From assembly GCF_034555375.1 (NCBI RefSeq), contig NZ_CP140706.1, forward strand, positions 2,533,001-2,597,000: a stretch of 64,000 nt of DNA, in the 5' to 3' direction. This DNA is from Pseudomonas sp. B33.4 (GTDB lineage Bacteria > Pseudomonadota > Gammaproteobacteria > Pseudomonadales > Pseudomonadaceae). Shown here one piece after another: positions 25,927 to 34,292 of the stretch. The translations under genes and the position numbers were made by a program. Each line of letters starts with the position of its first letter. Position 1 is the stretch's first letter. The notes beneath the pieces are model-generated. The model was not told where the DNA came from and searched no databases. It saw only the letters and a program-made list of their open reading frames with translations.

Positions 25927-27300
25927 TTATGCCACCACTCGATAACATGGCACATACGCCGCGCCACCCGGCAGTTTCATCCGGTGCTGGGCGACGAAGG
26001 CTTTGAGCAGCGCATCGAGCGGTTGCATGATCGCCGCATCACCACGGATCTGGTATGGCCCGTGTTCTTCGATCAGGCGAATGCCCTTGTCCTTGACGTT
26101 GCCGGCGACAATGCCGGAAAACGCCCGACGCAGGTTCGCCGCCAGTTCGTGCGGTGGCTGGTCGCGGTGCAGTTTCAGGTTGGCCATGTTTTCGTGGGTC
26201 GGATCGAACGGACGCTGGAAGCCTTCGTCGATTTTCAGCAGCCAGTTGAAGTGGAACGCGTCGTTGCGCTCGCGACGGAACTGCTTCACCGCTTTCAGCC
26301 CCTGAGTCATCTGCCGCGCCACTTCGGCCGGGTCGTCGATGATGATTTCGTAATGCTGCTTGGCCGCTTCACCGAGGGTCGCGGTGACAAAGGCGTCGAG
26401 CTGTTCCAGATACGGCGCGGCATGTTTCGGCCCGGTGAGGATGACCGGGAATGGCAGCCCTGCGTTGTCCGGGTGCATGAGGATGCCGAGCAGATAAAGG
26501 AACTCCTCAGCCGTACCGGCGCCACCCGGGAAGATGATGATGCCGTGGCCAACCCGCACGAACGCTTCCAGACGTTTTTCGATGTCCGGCAGGATCACCA
26601 GCTCGTTGACGATCGGGTTCGGCGCTTCAGCGGCGATGATGCCTGGCTCGGTCAAACCGAGGTAGCGACCACCGTGGATGCGCTGTTTGGCATGGGCGAT
26701 GGTTGCACCCTTCATCGGGCCTTTCATCACGCCCGGGCCGCAACCGGTGCAGATGTCGAGGCTGCGCAGGCCGAGTTCGTGGCCGACTTTCTTGGTGTAT
26801 TTGTATTCTTCGGTGTTGATCGAGTGACCGCCCCAGCACACGACGATTTTTGGCTCGACGCCTGGACGCAAAGTGCGCGCATTGCGCAGCAGGTGGAAAA
26901 CGTAGTCGCTGATGCCTTGCGAGGTGGTCAGGTCGATGCGTTGGCTGTCGAGTTCGTTTTCGGTATAGACGATGTCGCGCAGGGCACTGAAAAGCATTTC
27001 ACGGGTGCTGGCGATCATTTCGCCGTCGACGAAGGCGTCGGCCGGAGCGTTCAGCAGCTCCAGGCGTACGCCGCGATCCTGTTGGTGAATGCGGATTTCG
27101 AAGTCCTTGTAGGCTTCAAGGATAGTCTTGGCGTTATCGACATGGGCGCCGGTGTTGAGGATGGCCAGGGCGCACTGGCGGAAGAGGGTGTAGGTGCTGC
27201 CGGATCCGGCTTCGCTCAGTTGCTGAACTTCACGTTGAGAAAGGGTTTCCAGGCTGCCTTTTGGGCTGACCGAGGCGTTGATTACGTGTCGTTGGGTCAT
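25927..27300 (-). CDS. ppnN: Nucleotide 5'-monophosphate nucleosidase (PpnN, LOG-type)
   Basis: 457 residues, the family length. PpnN cleaves purine and pyrimidine 5'-monophosphates to base plus ribose 5-phosphate and is allosterically tuned by (p)ppGpp (known for E. coli). The LOG-like catalytic core shows GPGVMKG (188-194) and the substrate loop PGGAGTAEE (258-266). The N-terminal domain (about 1-140) and C-terminal domain (about 350-457, ending GGAAYVPCYRVVA) that flank the core in PpnN are both present. Cytoplasmic tetramer by analogy. It stands alone; REP elements follow it. Confidence 0.93.
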   Translation of the reverse strand: MTQRHVINASVSPKGSLETLSQREVQQLSEAGSGSTYTLFRQCALAILNTGAHVDNAKTILEAYKDFEIRIHQQDRGVRLELLNAPADAFVDGEMIASTREMLFSALRDIVYTENELDSQRIDLTTSQGISDYVFHLLRNARTLRPGVEPKIVVCWGGHSINTEEYKYTKKVGHELGLRSLDICTGCGPGVMKGPMKGATIAHAKQRIHGGRYLGLTEPGIIAAEAPNPIVNELVILPDIEKRLEAFVRVGHGIIIFPGGAGTAEEFLYLLGILMHPDNAGLPFPVILTGPKHAAPYLEQLDAFVTATLGEAAKQHYEIIIDDPAEVARQMTQGLKAVKQFRRERNDAFHFNWLLKIDEGFQRPFDPTHENMANLKLHRDQPPHELAANLRRAFSGIVAGNVKDKGIRLIEEHGPYQIRGDAAIMQPLDALLKAFVAQHRMKLPGGAAYVPCYRVVA

Positions 27301-27523
27301 GCAATGATCCTTAAAACGATGTCATCACGAAGCTGAGCAATGGCATCCGAATAGTGTGTATCCATGAATGAAGATGGCACGATCTGCGCTATACCGCCAT
27401 GTCCCCTTTGGACGCTGAAAAGATGAAGAGGAGCCCCAGCATAGCTAAATCCGTCGCAGAGGCGATAATGCGCCGGCCGGTTTTTTCAGTTACCCCTTTT
27501 GTCGCTCAAGGAAGTCATTTGTG

Positions 27524-28051
27524 ATGTTCGAGATTCAGCCGATGGATGCCGCTACCTTTCGCCAGCAGACCCGACGCAGCACGATCATCATCGCCGTGCT
27601 GTTTCTAGTGCTGGCGATGTTGTTCTCGAGCGTGGCGGTGGCGCTGTTCGGCGAACCTGGCGGCGATAACCTGCGCTTCAATGTCGGCGGGGTTTTTCTG
27701 GCATTTCTGCTGACTGCGGCATTACTGCGCGGACGCTTCTGGAATCAGACCTGGATGGCGCCAGCGGTATACAGCTGGCGGCTCAAGCGCAGCCTGATGA
27801 GCATCACCAATGTGATGCATCAGGTGACGGCGGCGGTGGAGCAGAATGATCCGACGGCGATGAAGGTGCTGCGCTTCTACCATCTCGGGCTGACACAAAT
27901 GCACGAACTGGACGGCAACTCCAGCGATCACGGGCAACTGTGGCGCGAAGTCGAAGCGCACAAGGAACGCATGCAGGCGCTGGGTCTCGACACTGAGCAG
28001 ACGCGTCTGGATCCGGCCTGGCTGGAAACCTTGAAGCAGACGCGGCGCTGA
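27524..28051 (+). CDS. DUF3087 membrane protein
   Basis: 175 residues. Two membrane helices near the N-terminus (about 19-43 and 51-70) are followed by a soluble helical tail with LKRSLMSITNVMHQVTAAVEQND and LRFYHLGLTQMHELDGNSS, the DUF3087 pattern. AAGGAA precedes a GTGATG pair, so the start is 27521 or 27524. Convergent with the DUF2784 gene, the two stops being adjacent. Function of the family unknown. Confidence 0.85.
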   Translation: MFEIQPMDAATFRQQTRRSTIIIAVLFLVLAMLFSSVAVALFGEPGGDNLRFNVGGVFLAFLLTAALLRGRFWNQTWMAPAVYSWRLKRSLMSITNVMHQVTAAVEQNDPTAMKVLRFYHLGLTQMHELDGNSSDHGQLWREVEAHKERMQALGLDTEQTRLDPAWLETLKQTRR

Positions 28052-28426
28052 TTACAGCGCTCGACGCAGCCTCCACGAGCGGATCAAACGGCCGTAGACC
28101 AGCAGGTTGACCGCCAGCACCACGCTGCCGAGCGCCAGTTGAATCTGCGGAGTGAGCCCGGCCGGGTAGATGACCGGCCAGATGTAGTGCTCGATGAAAC
28201 CGCCAGCGTATTCGGTCTGCCCGGCGGCGTGGCGCATGAGGTTTTCCCAGTAAGTCAGCGGACAGGTCAGGTGCAGCACCTCGACCATCACGCCCCAGGT
28301 GGCGGCGGGTAAATGCAACCACATCAAACGTGGCCATTTGAGCACCAGCAGCCCACCAAACAGCACGAACAAAATAAATGACAAATGAAACAGCACCAGC
28401 CCGTCGGCTGCGATTCGGTACAGCAT
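28052..28426 (-). CDS. DUF2784 membrane protein
   Basis: 124 residues with four predicted membrane helices. The DUF2784 signature is visible: ADGLVLFHLSFILFVLFGGLLVL, then HLPAATWGVMVEVLHLTCPLTYWEN and GGFIEHYIWPVIYP. Inner-membrane protein of unknown role. It ends immediately next to the convergent DUF3087 stop. Confidence 0.87.
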   Translation of the reverse strand: MLYRIAADGLVLFHLSFILFVLFGGLLVLKWPRLMWLHLPAATWGVMVEVLHLTCPLTYWENLMRHAAGQTEYAGGFIEHYIWPVIYPAGLTPQIQLALGSVVLAVNLLVYGRLIRSWRLRRAL

Positions 28427-28478
28427 GTCGTCTCCCTGACGCGATTGTGAATGGCGCTATGTTACGCCGGTCAGTGGA

Positions 28479-29414
28479 TTAATCGTCAGTACGAAAATCA
28501 GCGAATTCCGCGCGCATCCGACCGTTGTGCTTGGCCTGGTAGAGCAGTTTGTCGACGCGCTCGACAAACTGCAGCGGATCGCTTTCGGCGCTCGCCTGCG
28601 TAGTGCCCACGCCGAGGCTCAGACTCACCAGCGACGACACGGGTGATTGAGCATGAGCGATCTGCTGTTGGCGGATCAGGTGCAGACATTTTCGGGCGAC
28701 CAGACGCGCCGATTCGGCATCGGTTTCCGGCAGCAGCCAGACAAATTCTTCACCGCCGATCCGAGCGATGAAATCCCGAGGACGATTGGCCGCCAGCGCC
28801 AGGGTCTTGGCCACCTGGCGCAGGCATTCGTCACCTTTGATGTGGCCGTAATGGTCGTTGTACTGCTTGAAGTAGTCGATATCGAGGATCAGCAGAGACA
28901 GCGGCAATCCCGTGCGTTGGGCGTTGAGCCATTCGCGTTCGAGGACGGTGTCGAACATGCGCCGGTTGGCAATGCCGGTCAGACCATCCTGAAACGAATA
29001 CTCTTCCAGTTGTTTCTGCAGGCGGATCAGGTGTTCTTCGGTCTTCTTGCGCTCGCTGATATCGAACATGAACCCGACCAGCGCTTCGACTTCGCCGTCC
29101 TTGCGCACCACGTGTACAACATCGCGAATCCACACGTACTCGCCGGCGCTGGTCAGGGCGCGATAATCGGCTTCGTGGTCGACCCCGGCACGCGACTGCG
29201 ACACACAAAACTCCACCACGTAATCGCGATCATCCGGGTGCATGCGCTCGACCCAGTCGTTGACCCCGACCCAACTGTCCTGCTGCCAGCCGAGCAGGGT
29301 TTCGATCTGCGGGCCGATGTAGCTGAAGGTCATGGTTTTCCAGTCGATTCGCCACGGGATGGCTTTGGTCGATTCCAGCAGAGTCTTGTACACGTCGCTG
29401 TCGATGGCGGTCAT
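28479..29414 (-). CDS. PAS-GGDEF diguanylate cyclase
   Basis: 311 residues from ATG 29414; the in-frame extension to 29528 has no ribosome site. A PAS-type sensor covers about residues 15-125, ending with the PAC-like VVRKDGEVEALVGFMFDISERKKTEE linker. The GGDEF domain starts near 140 (DGLTGIANRRMFD). The active-site loop is GGEEF (220-224), a functional variant, and the inhibitory site R211-x-x-D214 lies five residues before it, so product feedback is expected. It makes c-di-GMP from two GTP; cytoplasmic, no membrane segment. Signal sensed by the PAS domain unknown. It is divergent from azlC. Confidence 0.92.
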   Translation of the reverse strand: MTAIDSDVYKTLLESTKAIPWRIDWKTMTFSYIGPQIETLLGWQQDSWVGVNDWVERMHPDDRDYVVEFCVSQSRAGVDHEADYRALTSAGEYVWIRDVVHVVRKDGEVEALVGFMFDISERKKTEEHLIRLQKQLEEYSFQDGLTGIANRRMFDTVLEREWLNAQRTGLPLSLLILDIDYFKQYNDHYGHIKGDECLRQVAKTLALAANRPRDFIARIGGEEFVWLLPETDAESARLVARKCLHLIRQQQIAHAQSPVSSLVSLSLGVGTTQASAESDPLQFVERVDKLLYQAKHNGRMRAEFADFRTDD

Positions 29415-29597
29415 GGCAGGGCATGGTCTCGTGGGAAAATGCAGCGCCAGCATGTTGTTGGCCATCCCCGGTTGCAAGCGGCTTGCCGATGAACGGTTGC
29501 ATTCGGCTGATTTCCCACAAGTGCGCAAGATTGTTCAAGCCAGAAAGGCGAATTTGCTGGCACAGTCGCCGACCGTTTTCCTGGTTGAAGAACGTTT

Positions 29598-30296
29598 ATG
29601 TCTGACTCAGTAATGCCACGCAGTGCGTTCCTTCGTGGCGCTGTGGCGATCCTGCCGTTGTCTCTGGCCACCGCGCCGTGGGGGCTGCTGGCCGGTTCCA
29701 TGGCGATCGAAGCCAATCTCACGCCGCTGCAAGGTCAAGGTCTGTCGAGCATCGTGTTTGCCGGTGCCGCGCAATTGGTTGCGATCGGCATGCTCAAGGG
29801 CGGCGCCGGGATTTTCTCGATTCTGCTGACCACGTTGCTGCTGACGTCGCAGCACTTGCTGTATGGCATGAGCATGCGCTCAGTGATTTCACCGCTGCCG
29901 GGGCGCTGGCGAATCGGTTTGGGCTTTTTGCTCACCGATGAGTTGTTTGCGCTGACCAGTCAGCATGACCGTCAGCAGTTCAATCGCTGGTATGCGCTGG
30001 GCGTCGGCCTGACGTTTTACCTCGCGTGGAATCTGTTCACCCTGGCCGGCATTGTCCTCGGTAGCAGCATTCCGGGGCTTGAGCATCTGGGGCTGGACTT
30101 TTCAATTGCCGCCACGTTTATCGCGTTGATCACGCCGGTGGTGCGTAACGTGCCGACGGTGGTGTGTGTGGCGGTGTCGCTGTTTTGCTCGGTGTTGTTC
30201 AGTTACTGGCAATGGGGCTCGGCACTGGTGTTGTCCGGGCTGGCCGGCATGACCGCCGGGTTTATCTGCAACAAGCTGTATCGGGAGCGCACATGA
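29598..30296 (+). CDS. azlC: AzlC-family branched-chain amino acid exporter subunit
   Basis: 232 residues and about six to seven membrane helices. The family motifs are present: LPLSLATAPWGLLAGSMA, LSSIVFAGAAQLVAIGML and LLTSQHLLYGMSMR. AzlC is the large subunit of a two-component exporter of branched-chain amino acids and related analogues, partnered by AzlD. The azlD start overlaps its stop by 4 nt. A PAS-GGDEF gene lies divergently upstream. Confidence 0.92.
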   Translation: MSDSVMPRSAFLRGAVAILPLSLATAPWGLLAGSMAIEANLTPLQGQGLSSIVFAGAAQLVAIGMLKGGAGIFSILLTTLLLTSQHLLYGMSMRSVISPLPGRWRIGLGFLLTDELFALTSQHDRQQFNRWYALGVGLTFYLAWNLFTLAGIVLGSSIPGLEHLGLDFSIAATFIALITPVVRNVPTVVCVAVSLFCSVLFSYWQWGSALVLSGLAGMTAGFICNKLYRERT

Positions 30297-30607
30297 TGGT
30301 TTGGGCCGTTATTTTTGGCATGGGGATTCTGGTTTTTCTCAACCGCTACGTGTTTCTCGAGCCGCGTTTACCGCTACGTTTAAGTAGCAATGCGCGGCAG
30401 TTTCTCGGGTTTGCGGTTCCCGGAATGCTCACCGCCATTTGCGGGCCGATTGTCTTCATGCCCGACAAACAGCTGAATCTGCAGTGGGATAACCCGTATC
30501 TGCTTAGTTCACTGGTCGCGATCGCACTGGTGATATATACGCGCAGCACTTTGCTCAGCATGTTGCTGAGCATGGCGTTCTTCTTTCTGCTGCGCTGGTG
30601 GTTGTAA
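30293..30607 (+). CDS. azlD: AzlD-family exporter subunit
   Basis: 104 residues, four membrane helices. The family phrase MGILVFLNRYVFLEPRLPL, then FVGFAVP-like ARQFLGFAVPGMLTAI, identifies AzlD. It is the small partner of AzlC and starts within the azlC stop (ATGA), so it is translationally coupled. Confidence 0.92.
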   Translation: MMVWAVIFGMGILVFLNRYVFLEPRLPLRLSSNARQFLGFAVPGMLTAICGPIVFMPDKQLNLQWDNPYLLSSLVAIALVIYTRSTLLSMLLSMAFFFLLRWWL

Positions 30608-30670
30608 GTGGTCCGCTTGAAACTGTTCTACGCTTTAGGGATGACGGTTTACTGATAAAAGGAGGTGCGC

Positions 30671-30817
30671 ATGGCGACTGAGCAAAAGCATCCAGAGACG
30701 GATGAGCAAGAGGCTGATGAACCGACTGAGGAGGAAATAGAGCGGGAGAAGCACAAGGAGCAAACCTGGAAGCATGATGACGGCCGGGAGCTGTCAGATC
30801 CGGATCGCAAGTTTTAA
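30671..30817 (+). CDS. Very small acidic protein (48 aa)
   Basis: 48 residues with a strong ribosome site (AAAAGGAGG, 6 nt before the ATG) and a strong terminator 11 nt after the stop. The composition is extreme: about one third Glu/Asp plus many Lys/Arg and no hydrophobic core (EADEPTEEEIEREKHKEQ), which suggests an intrinsically disordered protein. It ends SDPDRKF. I do not recognise a family; a stress-related disordered protein is one possibility. Confidence 0.7.
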   Translation: MATEQKHPETDEQEADEPTEEEIEREKHKEQTWKHDDGRELSDPDRKF

Positions 30818-30827
30818 TTGATTTATA

Positions 30828-30858
30828 CGAAAAAGCCCCGCATTTGCGGGGCTTTTTC
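30828..30858. terminator. Bidirectional terminator
   Basis: GAAAAAGCCCCGCA pairs with TGCGGGGCTTTTTC. The A-run on the left and T-run on the right let it serve both the small acidic gene and the convergent gene at 30865. Confidence 0.92.
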
Positions 30859-30864
30859 GTGGTT

Positions 30865-31233
30865 TCAAAGATCGTCCAGCTGCGTGAAATCGGGGTGTGA
30901 GGCCCGAAATCCCAAGGTTCGGTCGATCCAGGCATTGAGCTCGTTGACCATCACCGGCGGGTGGCCGGGATACGCTTCGAGGGTGGTGCGCAGGGTGCGT
31001 TCGATATCGGGAACGGTACGCAGGTTTCGGGTCTTGATGTAGTGGCCGATAAAACAGTCGAGTTCAAAGCGTTCTGTCATCGACAGATAAATACACTCCA
31101 GGCCGCTGACCTGTTTGATTGCAAAATCGTCGCGCAACTTATTTCTCTGCAAGGCTTGTAGAAGTTGTGGGGGAATTCCTGATTTGTTGACTCTTTGGTC
31201 AACTGGTATACCAATCGGAAATGCGGCGCGCAT
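30865..31233 (-). CDS. Hypothetical protein, start uncertain
   Basis: 122 residues if the ATG at 31233 is used; an internal ATG at 31080 gives 71 residues. The conserved-looking part is MTERFELDCFIGHYIKTRNL, followed by IERTLRTTLEAYPGHPPVMVNELNAWIDRTLGF. Neither start has a convincing ribosome site. The N-terminal extension is AT-richer than the rest. No signal peptide, membrane helix or known motif. It shares a bidirectional terminator with the acidic small gene. Confidence 0.55.
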   Translation of the reverse strand: MRAAFPIGIPVDQRVNKSGIPPQLLQALQRNKLRDDFAIKQVSGLECIYLSMTERFELDCFIGHYIKTRNLRTVPDIERTLRTTLEAYPGHPPVMVNELNAWIDRTLGFRASHPDFTQLDDL

Positions 31234-31404
31234 GCTATCCGTAGTGCTTCTAAATGTATGTATGACGGTTGAAATGTCAGACAGGCGGTTAGTTCATTCG
31301 AACGTCTGTTTCATCATCGGTGTTTCGTCGTTGAAACACCCGGTGTAACGCTGTGGATTCAAAGCTTTGGTCGTTTTTTAATAACGTGCCGCTCGGGGAA
31401 ATAT

Positions 31405-32085
31405 TTAGGTGACGGGTTCAATCAATTCGGCGCCCTGATTGCGCGAGTTACCGACAGCTTTGCCGACTTTGTGCCACTCGAACACTTCGCTGCCTTCACC
31501 TTCGAACAGCAACATTTGTTCGGCACGCTCGATGGGCGTCGCTGGATCGAGCCATTCGTGCACCCGATCTGCGCGCAACACCACCGGTCGGCGATCATGG
31601 ATATCGAGCATGCCGCCAGCGGCATCGGCGGTGATGATGACGAAACCGTCGTCATCCCGAGCCGCCGTTTCGGCTGTCGGAAATTGTCCGATGGCCGCGC
31701 AGAATACTGGCCCGTGATCCGCGCGACGGATCAGCCATGGTTGGCGGGTTTTGTCCTCGGCGTCGACCCATTCAAACCAGTTATCGACCGGCACAATCAA
31801 GCGATGGTGCCAGATCGCCCGAAAGAACCGGCCATGGGCGACTTTCTCCACCCGGGCATTGATGGGTGCGGGGCGATCCCTGGCCCAGTGCGGGCGCCAG
31901 CCCCAACGCAGATTGTCGGCATGCAGCTGTTGCCCTTGTTGATGCAGGACGGCCAGCGCGGTGGTCGGCGCCGCGTTGTAGCGATCAAGCGATGCATCGC
32001 CGACGTGATTGATCAACGCGTCGGGAATGCTCAGCACCGCGACAAAGTCGTGAATGCCACGGTACTGCGAGAGTCTTCCGCACAT
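31405..32085 (-). CDS. SOS response-associated peptidase (YedK/HMCES-type SRAP)
   Basis: 226 residues, the SRAP family length. Cys2 (after Met removal it becomes the N-terminal nucleophile) forms a thiazolidine crosslink with abasic sites in single-stranded DNA, shielding them during replication (known for YedK/HMCES). All key residues are visible: C2, N37, N76-A-R78, E105 in the WFEW motif, and H163 in DIHDRRPVV. Cytoplasmic. Single-gene unit by appearance; I did not find a clear LexA box. Confidence 0.93.
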   Translation of the reverse strand: MCGRLSQYRGIHDFVAVLSIPDALINHVGDASLDRYNAAPTTALAVLHQQGQQLHADNLRWGWRPHWARDRPAPINARVEKVAHGRFFRAIWHHRLIVPVDNWFEWVDAEDKTRQPWLIRRADHGPVFCAAIGQFPTAETAARDDDGFVIITADAAGGMLDIHDRRPVVLRADRVHEWLDPATPIERAEQMLLFEGEGSEVFEWHKVGKAVGNSRNQGAELIEPVT

Positions 32086-32114
32086 GGGCTGAATCTCCGG
32101 TGGGATATTTCAGC

Positions 32115-32957
32115 TTAGTCGCTGGCGTCCTGACCGGTGAACGTGTCGCGCCATTTCAACCAGCGACGTTCGAGCATGGCCAGCAAGCCGTCACTGAGTT
32201 TGCCGAGCAAGGCGAGCACGATGATCGCGGCCAGCACGATGTCCGGTCGCGAGGTTTCCCGACCGTCGCTGAGCAGGTAACCCAGGCCCTTGGTCGCCGC
32301 GATCAACTCCGCCGCGACGAGAAACATCCACGCCAGGCTCATGCCGCTGCGTAACCCGGTGAACAGGCCGGGCAGGGCGGCCGGTAGCAAGATCCGTCGT
32401 ACCAGTTGCAGGCGGCTGAAGCCGTAGATGCGGCCGACTTCCACCAGTTTGCGATCAATGTTGCGAATGGCCGCGACGACGTTGACGTACACCGGAAAAA
32501 ACGCGCCGATGGCGATCAAGACGATTTTCGACGTCTCATCGATGCCCAGCCACAACAGCAGCAGAGGCACCCAGGCCAGGCTCGGAATCGAGCGCAGGGC
32601 GGCGAACGTCGGCTCCAGATAGGCCTCGGCTTCACGGCTCAAACCGACCCAGGCAGCAAACACCAATGCCAGACTGGCGCCAATGGCAAAACCCAGCAAC
32701 ACCCGAATCAGGCTGGCGCCAATATGCTTCCACAATGCGCCTTCGGCGAGGTCGGTGAGGGTCAAGGCGATCTCGCTCGGCGCTGGCATCTGGTAGGACG
32801 GCAGCCAACCGATGCGTACGATAATTTCCAGTGCGACGATGATCAGCAACGGCAGTGCCAGGCCTTTGCCGCGGCGCTGCCATGTCGGATTCAAACTCGC
32901 AGGACGCTGGCGCGGTACGGCAAGTGGCGCGGGCAAGTCTTTGCTGTGAGTGGTCAT
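32115..32957 (-). CDS. Sulfonate/nitrate/taurine-type ABC permease
   Basis: 280 residues with about six membrane helices, preceded by a Pro/Arg-rich cytoplasmic tail of ~35 residues. The ATPase-contact loop EVGRIYGFSRLQLVRRILLPAALPGLFTGLRSGMSLAWMFLVAAE is the EAA-type motif of SsuC/TauC permeases. GGAG precedes ATG 32957. It lies 61 nt downstream of a binding-protein gene on the same strand and should form an importer with it, but no ATP-binding subunit gene is present here. Probable substrates are alkanesulfonates or related sulfur compounds (inference). Confidence 0.9.
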   Translation of the reverse strand: MTTHSKDLPAPLAVPRQRPASLNPTWQRRGKGLALPLLIIVALEIIVRIGWLPSYQMPAPSEIALTLTDLAEGALWKHIGASLIRVLLGFAIGASLALVFAAWVGLSREAEAYLEPTFAALRSIPSLAWVPLLLLWLGIDETSKIVLIAIGAFFPVYVNVVAAIRNIDRKLVEVGRIYGFSRLQLVRRILLPAALPGLFTGLRSGMSLAWMFLVAAELIAATKGLGYLLSDGRETSRPDIVLAAIIVLALLGKLSDGLLAMLERRWLKWRDTFTGQDASD

Positions 32958-33018
32958 GATCCTGGCTCCGCTCACGACAAATCCGCGACAGGCGCGGATT
33001 TATCGTGAGACTGATCGA

Positions 33019-33999
33019 TTACTGGTGGGCGACGGCTTGCTGCACACCGCTGTCGAGCAATTGATCGATGACTTGATCGACATTCACCCCACGGCGCACC
33101 AATTCCTCGGAGAGCAGAATCGGCGCGGCTGCCTTGGAGGCGCTGATGTCCTGACGGGTCAGTTGCGGGCTGCTCAGGTCGGTGCGTGACAGTTGCAACT
33201 TGGCCACGTCCAGCGGCAGACCGGATTCCTTGGCCAACAGGGCGGCGAATTCATCGGGGTTTTTCAAGGCCCAGTCGCGCGCCTGTTCATAGGCCTTGAT
33301 CACGGTGTCGATCGTCTGCGGGTGTTCCTTGGCGTACTGCTCGGTGACGCTGACCACGCCGTAACTGTTGAACGCCGGGTTGCGGTAGAGCAGGCGCGAA
33401 CCGGCCTGCACCTGACTGGCGGCCATGTGCGGATCGAGTCCGGCCCAGGCGTCGACATCGCCTTTTTCCAGCGCGGTGCGGCCATCCGGGTGTTGCAGAT
33501 GGACCAGTTCGACATCGTCTTTTTTCAGCCCGGCCTGTTGCAGGCTGCGCAGGGTGAACAGATACGGGTCGGTGCCTTTGGTGGCGGCAATCTTTTTGCC
33601 CTTCAGGTCAGCGACGGTCTGGTACGGCGAATCCTTGCGCACCACCAAGGCTGTCCATTCGGCGCGGCTGTAGACGTAGACGGATTTGATCGGGCTGCCA
33701 TTGGCCCGACTCAGCACGGCCGCGAGGCTGGCACTGGAAGCGAAATCCACGCCGCCACTGTTGAGGTATTCCAGCGAACGGTTGCTGCCTTGGCTCAGTA
33801 CCCAGCTGACTTTGGTTTGCGGCAAGGCCTTTTCGAGGAAGCCGAAGTGCTTGAGCACCAGACTGACCGGCGAGTAATAGGCGTAGTCGAGATGCACTTC
33901 CGCTGGCGCGGTCTCAGTCGCGTGGGCGAACGGTTGCAGACTCAGCAGCATCGCGCTGGCGGCCAGCAGTGTTTTGAAATGAGCAAAGAACGATGTCAT
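33019..33999 (-). CDS. ABC substrate-binding protein, sulfonate/nitrate type (A)
   Basis: 326 residues with a Sec signal peptide (KTLLAASAMLLSLQPFAHA), so periplasmic. The mature part has the SsuA/NrtT-like core: LDYAYYSPVSLVLKHFGFLEK, SNRSLEYLNSGGVDFASSAS, SPYQTVADLKGKKIAATKGTDPYLFTLRSLQQ and GDVDAWAGLDPHMA. GGAG lies 7 nt before ATG 33999. It precedes the permease gene and is divergent from a second binding protein (34293). Likely binds an aliphatic sulfonate or similar anion. Confidence 0.9.
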   Translation of the reverse strand: MTSFFAHFKTLLAASAMLLSLQPFAHATETAPAEVHLDYAYYSPVSLVLKHFGFLEKALPQTKVSWVLSQGSNRSLEYLNSGGVDFASSASLAAVLSRANGSPIKSVYVYSRAEWTALVVRKDSPYQTVADLKGKKIAATKGTDPYLFTLRSLQQAGLKKDDVELVHLQHPDGRTALEKGDVDAWAGLDPHMAASQVQAGSRLLYRNPAFNSYGVVSVTEQYAKEHPQTIDTVIKAYEQARDWALKNPDEFAALLAKESGLPLDVAKLQLSRTDLSSPQLTRQDISASKAAAPILLSEELVRRGVNVDQVIDQLLDSGVQQAVAHQ

Positions 34000-34292
34000 G
34001 GGGCGCTCCGGCAAAGGCACAGGTTTCTTATGTCCAAAAAGGTATTTTTATCGAATGCTTCCTGCATGAATGGAATATTGCAGGCTCTGTGCCATGTGCT
34101 TGTAAGTGCCGGTTTATAAGGGTTTTACGGCTGGAGGCAGGATTTCAGCTGTTGCATGGCCAACAGTGTGGTTCGCCACTGTTGGCCCGCGAACAGCCGG
34201 CATCGAGAGTGATGAGCTTATGCATTAATGGAATTTCAAACCGAGAAATAACAGCGTTATGGTCTATGCAATTTCCCTCTGCAGGTCAGCCC

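Noticed and set aside
25984..27336. 450-residue plus-strand frame opposite ppnN
   Set aside because: Antisense of a gene with complete PpnN motifs; composition is that of a GC-rich shadow frame.
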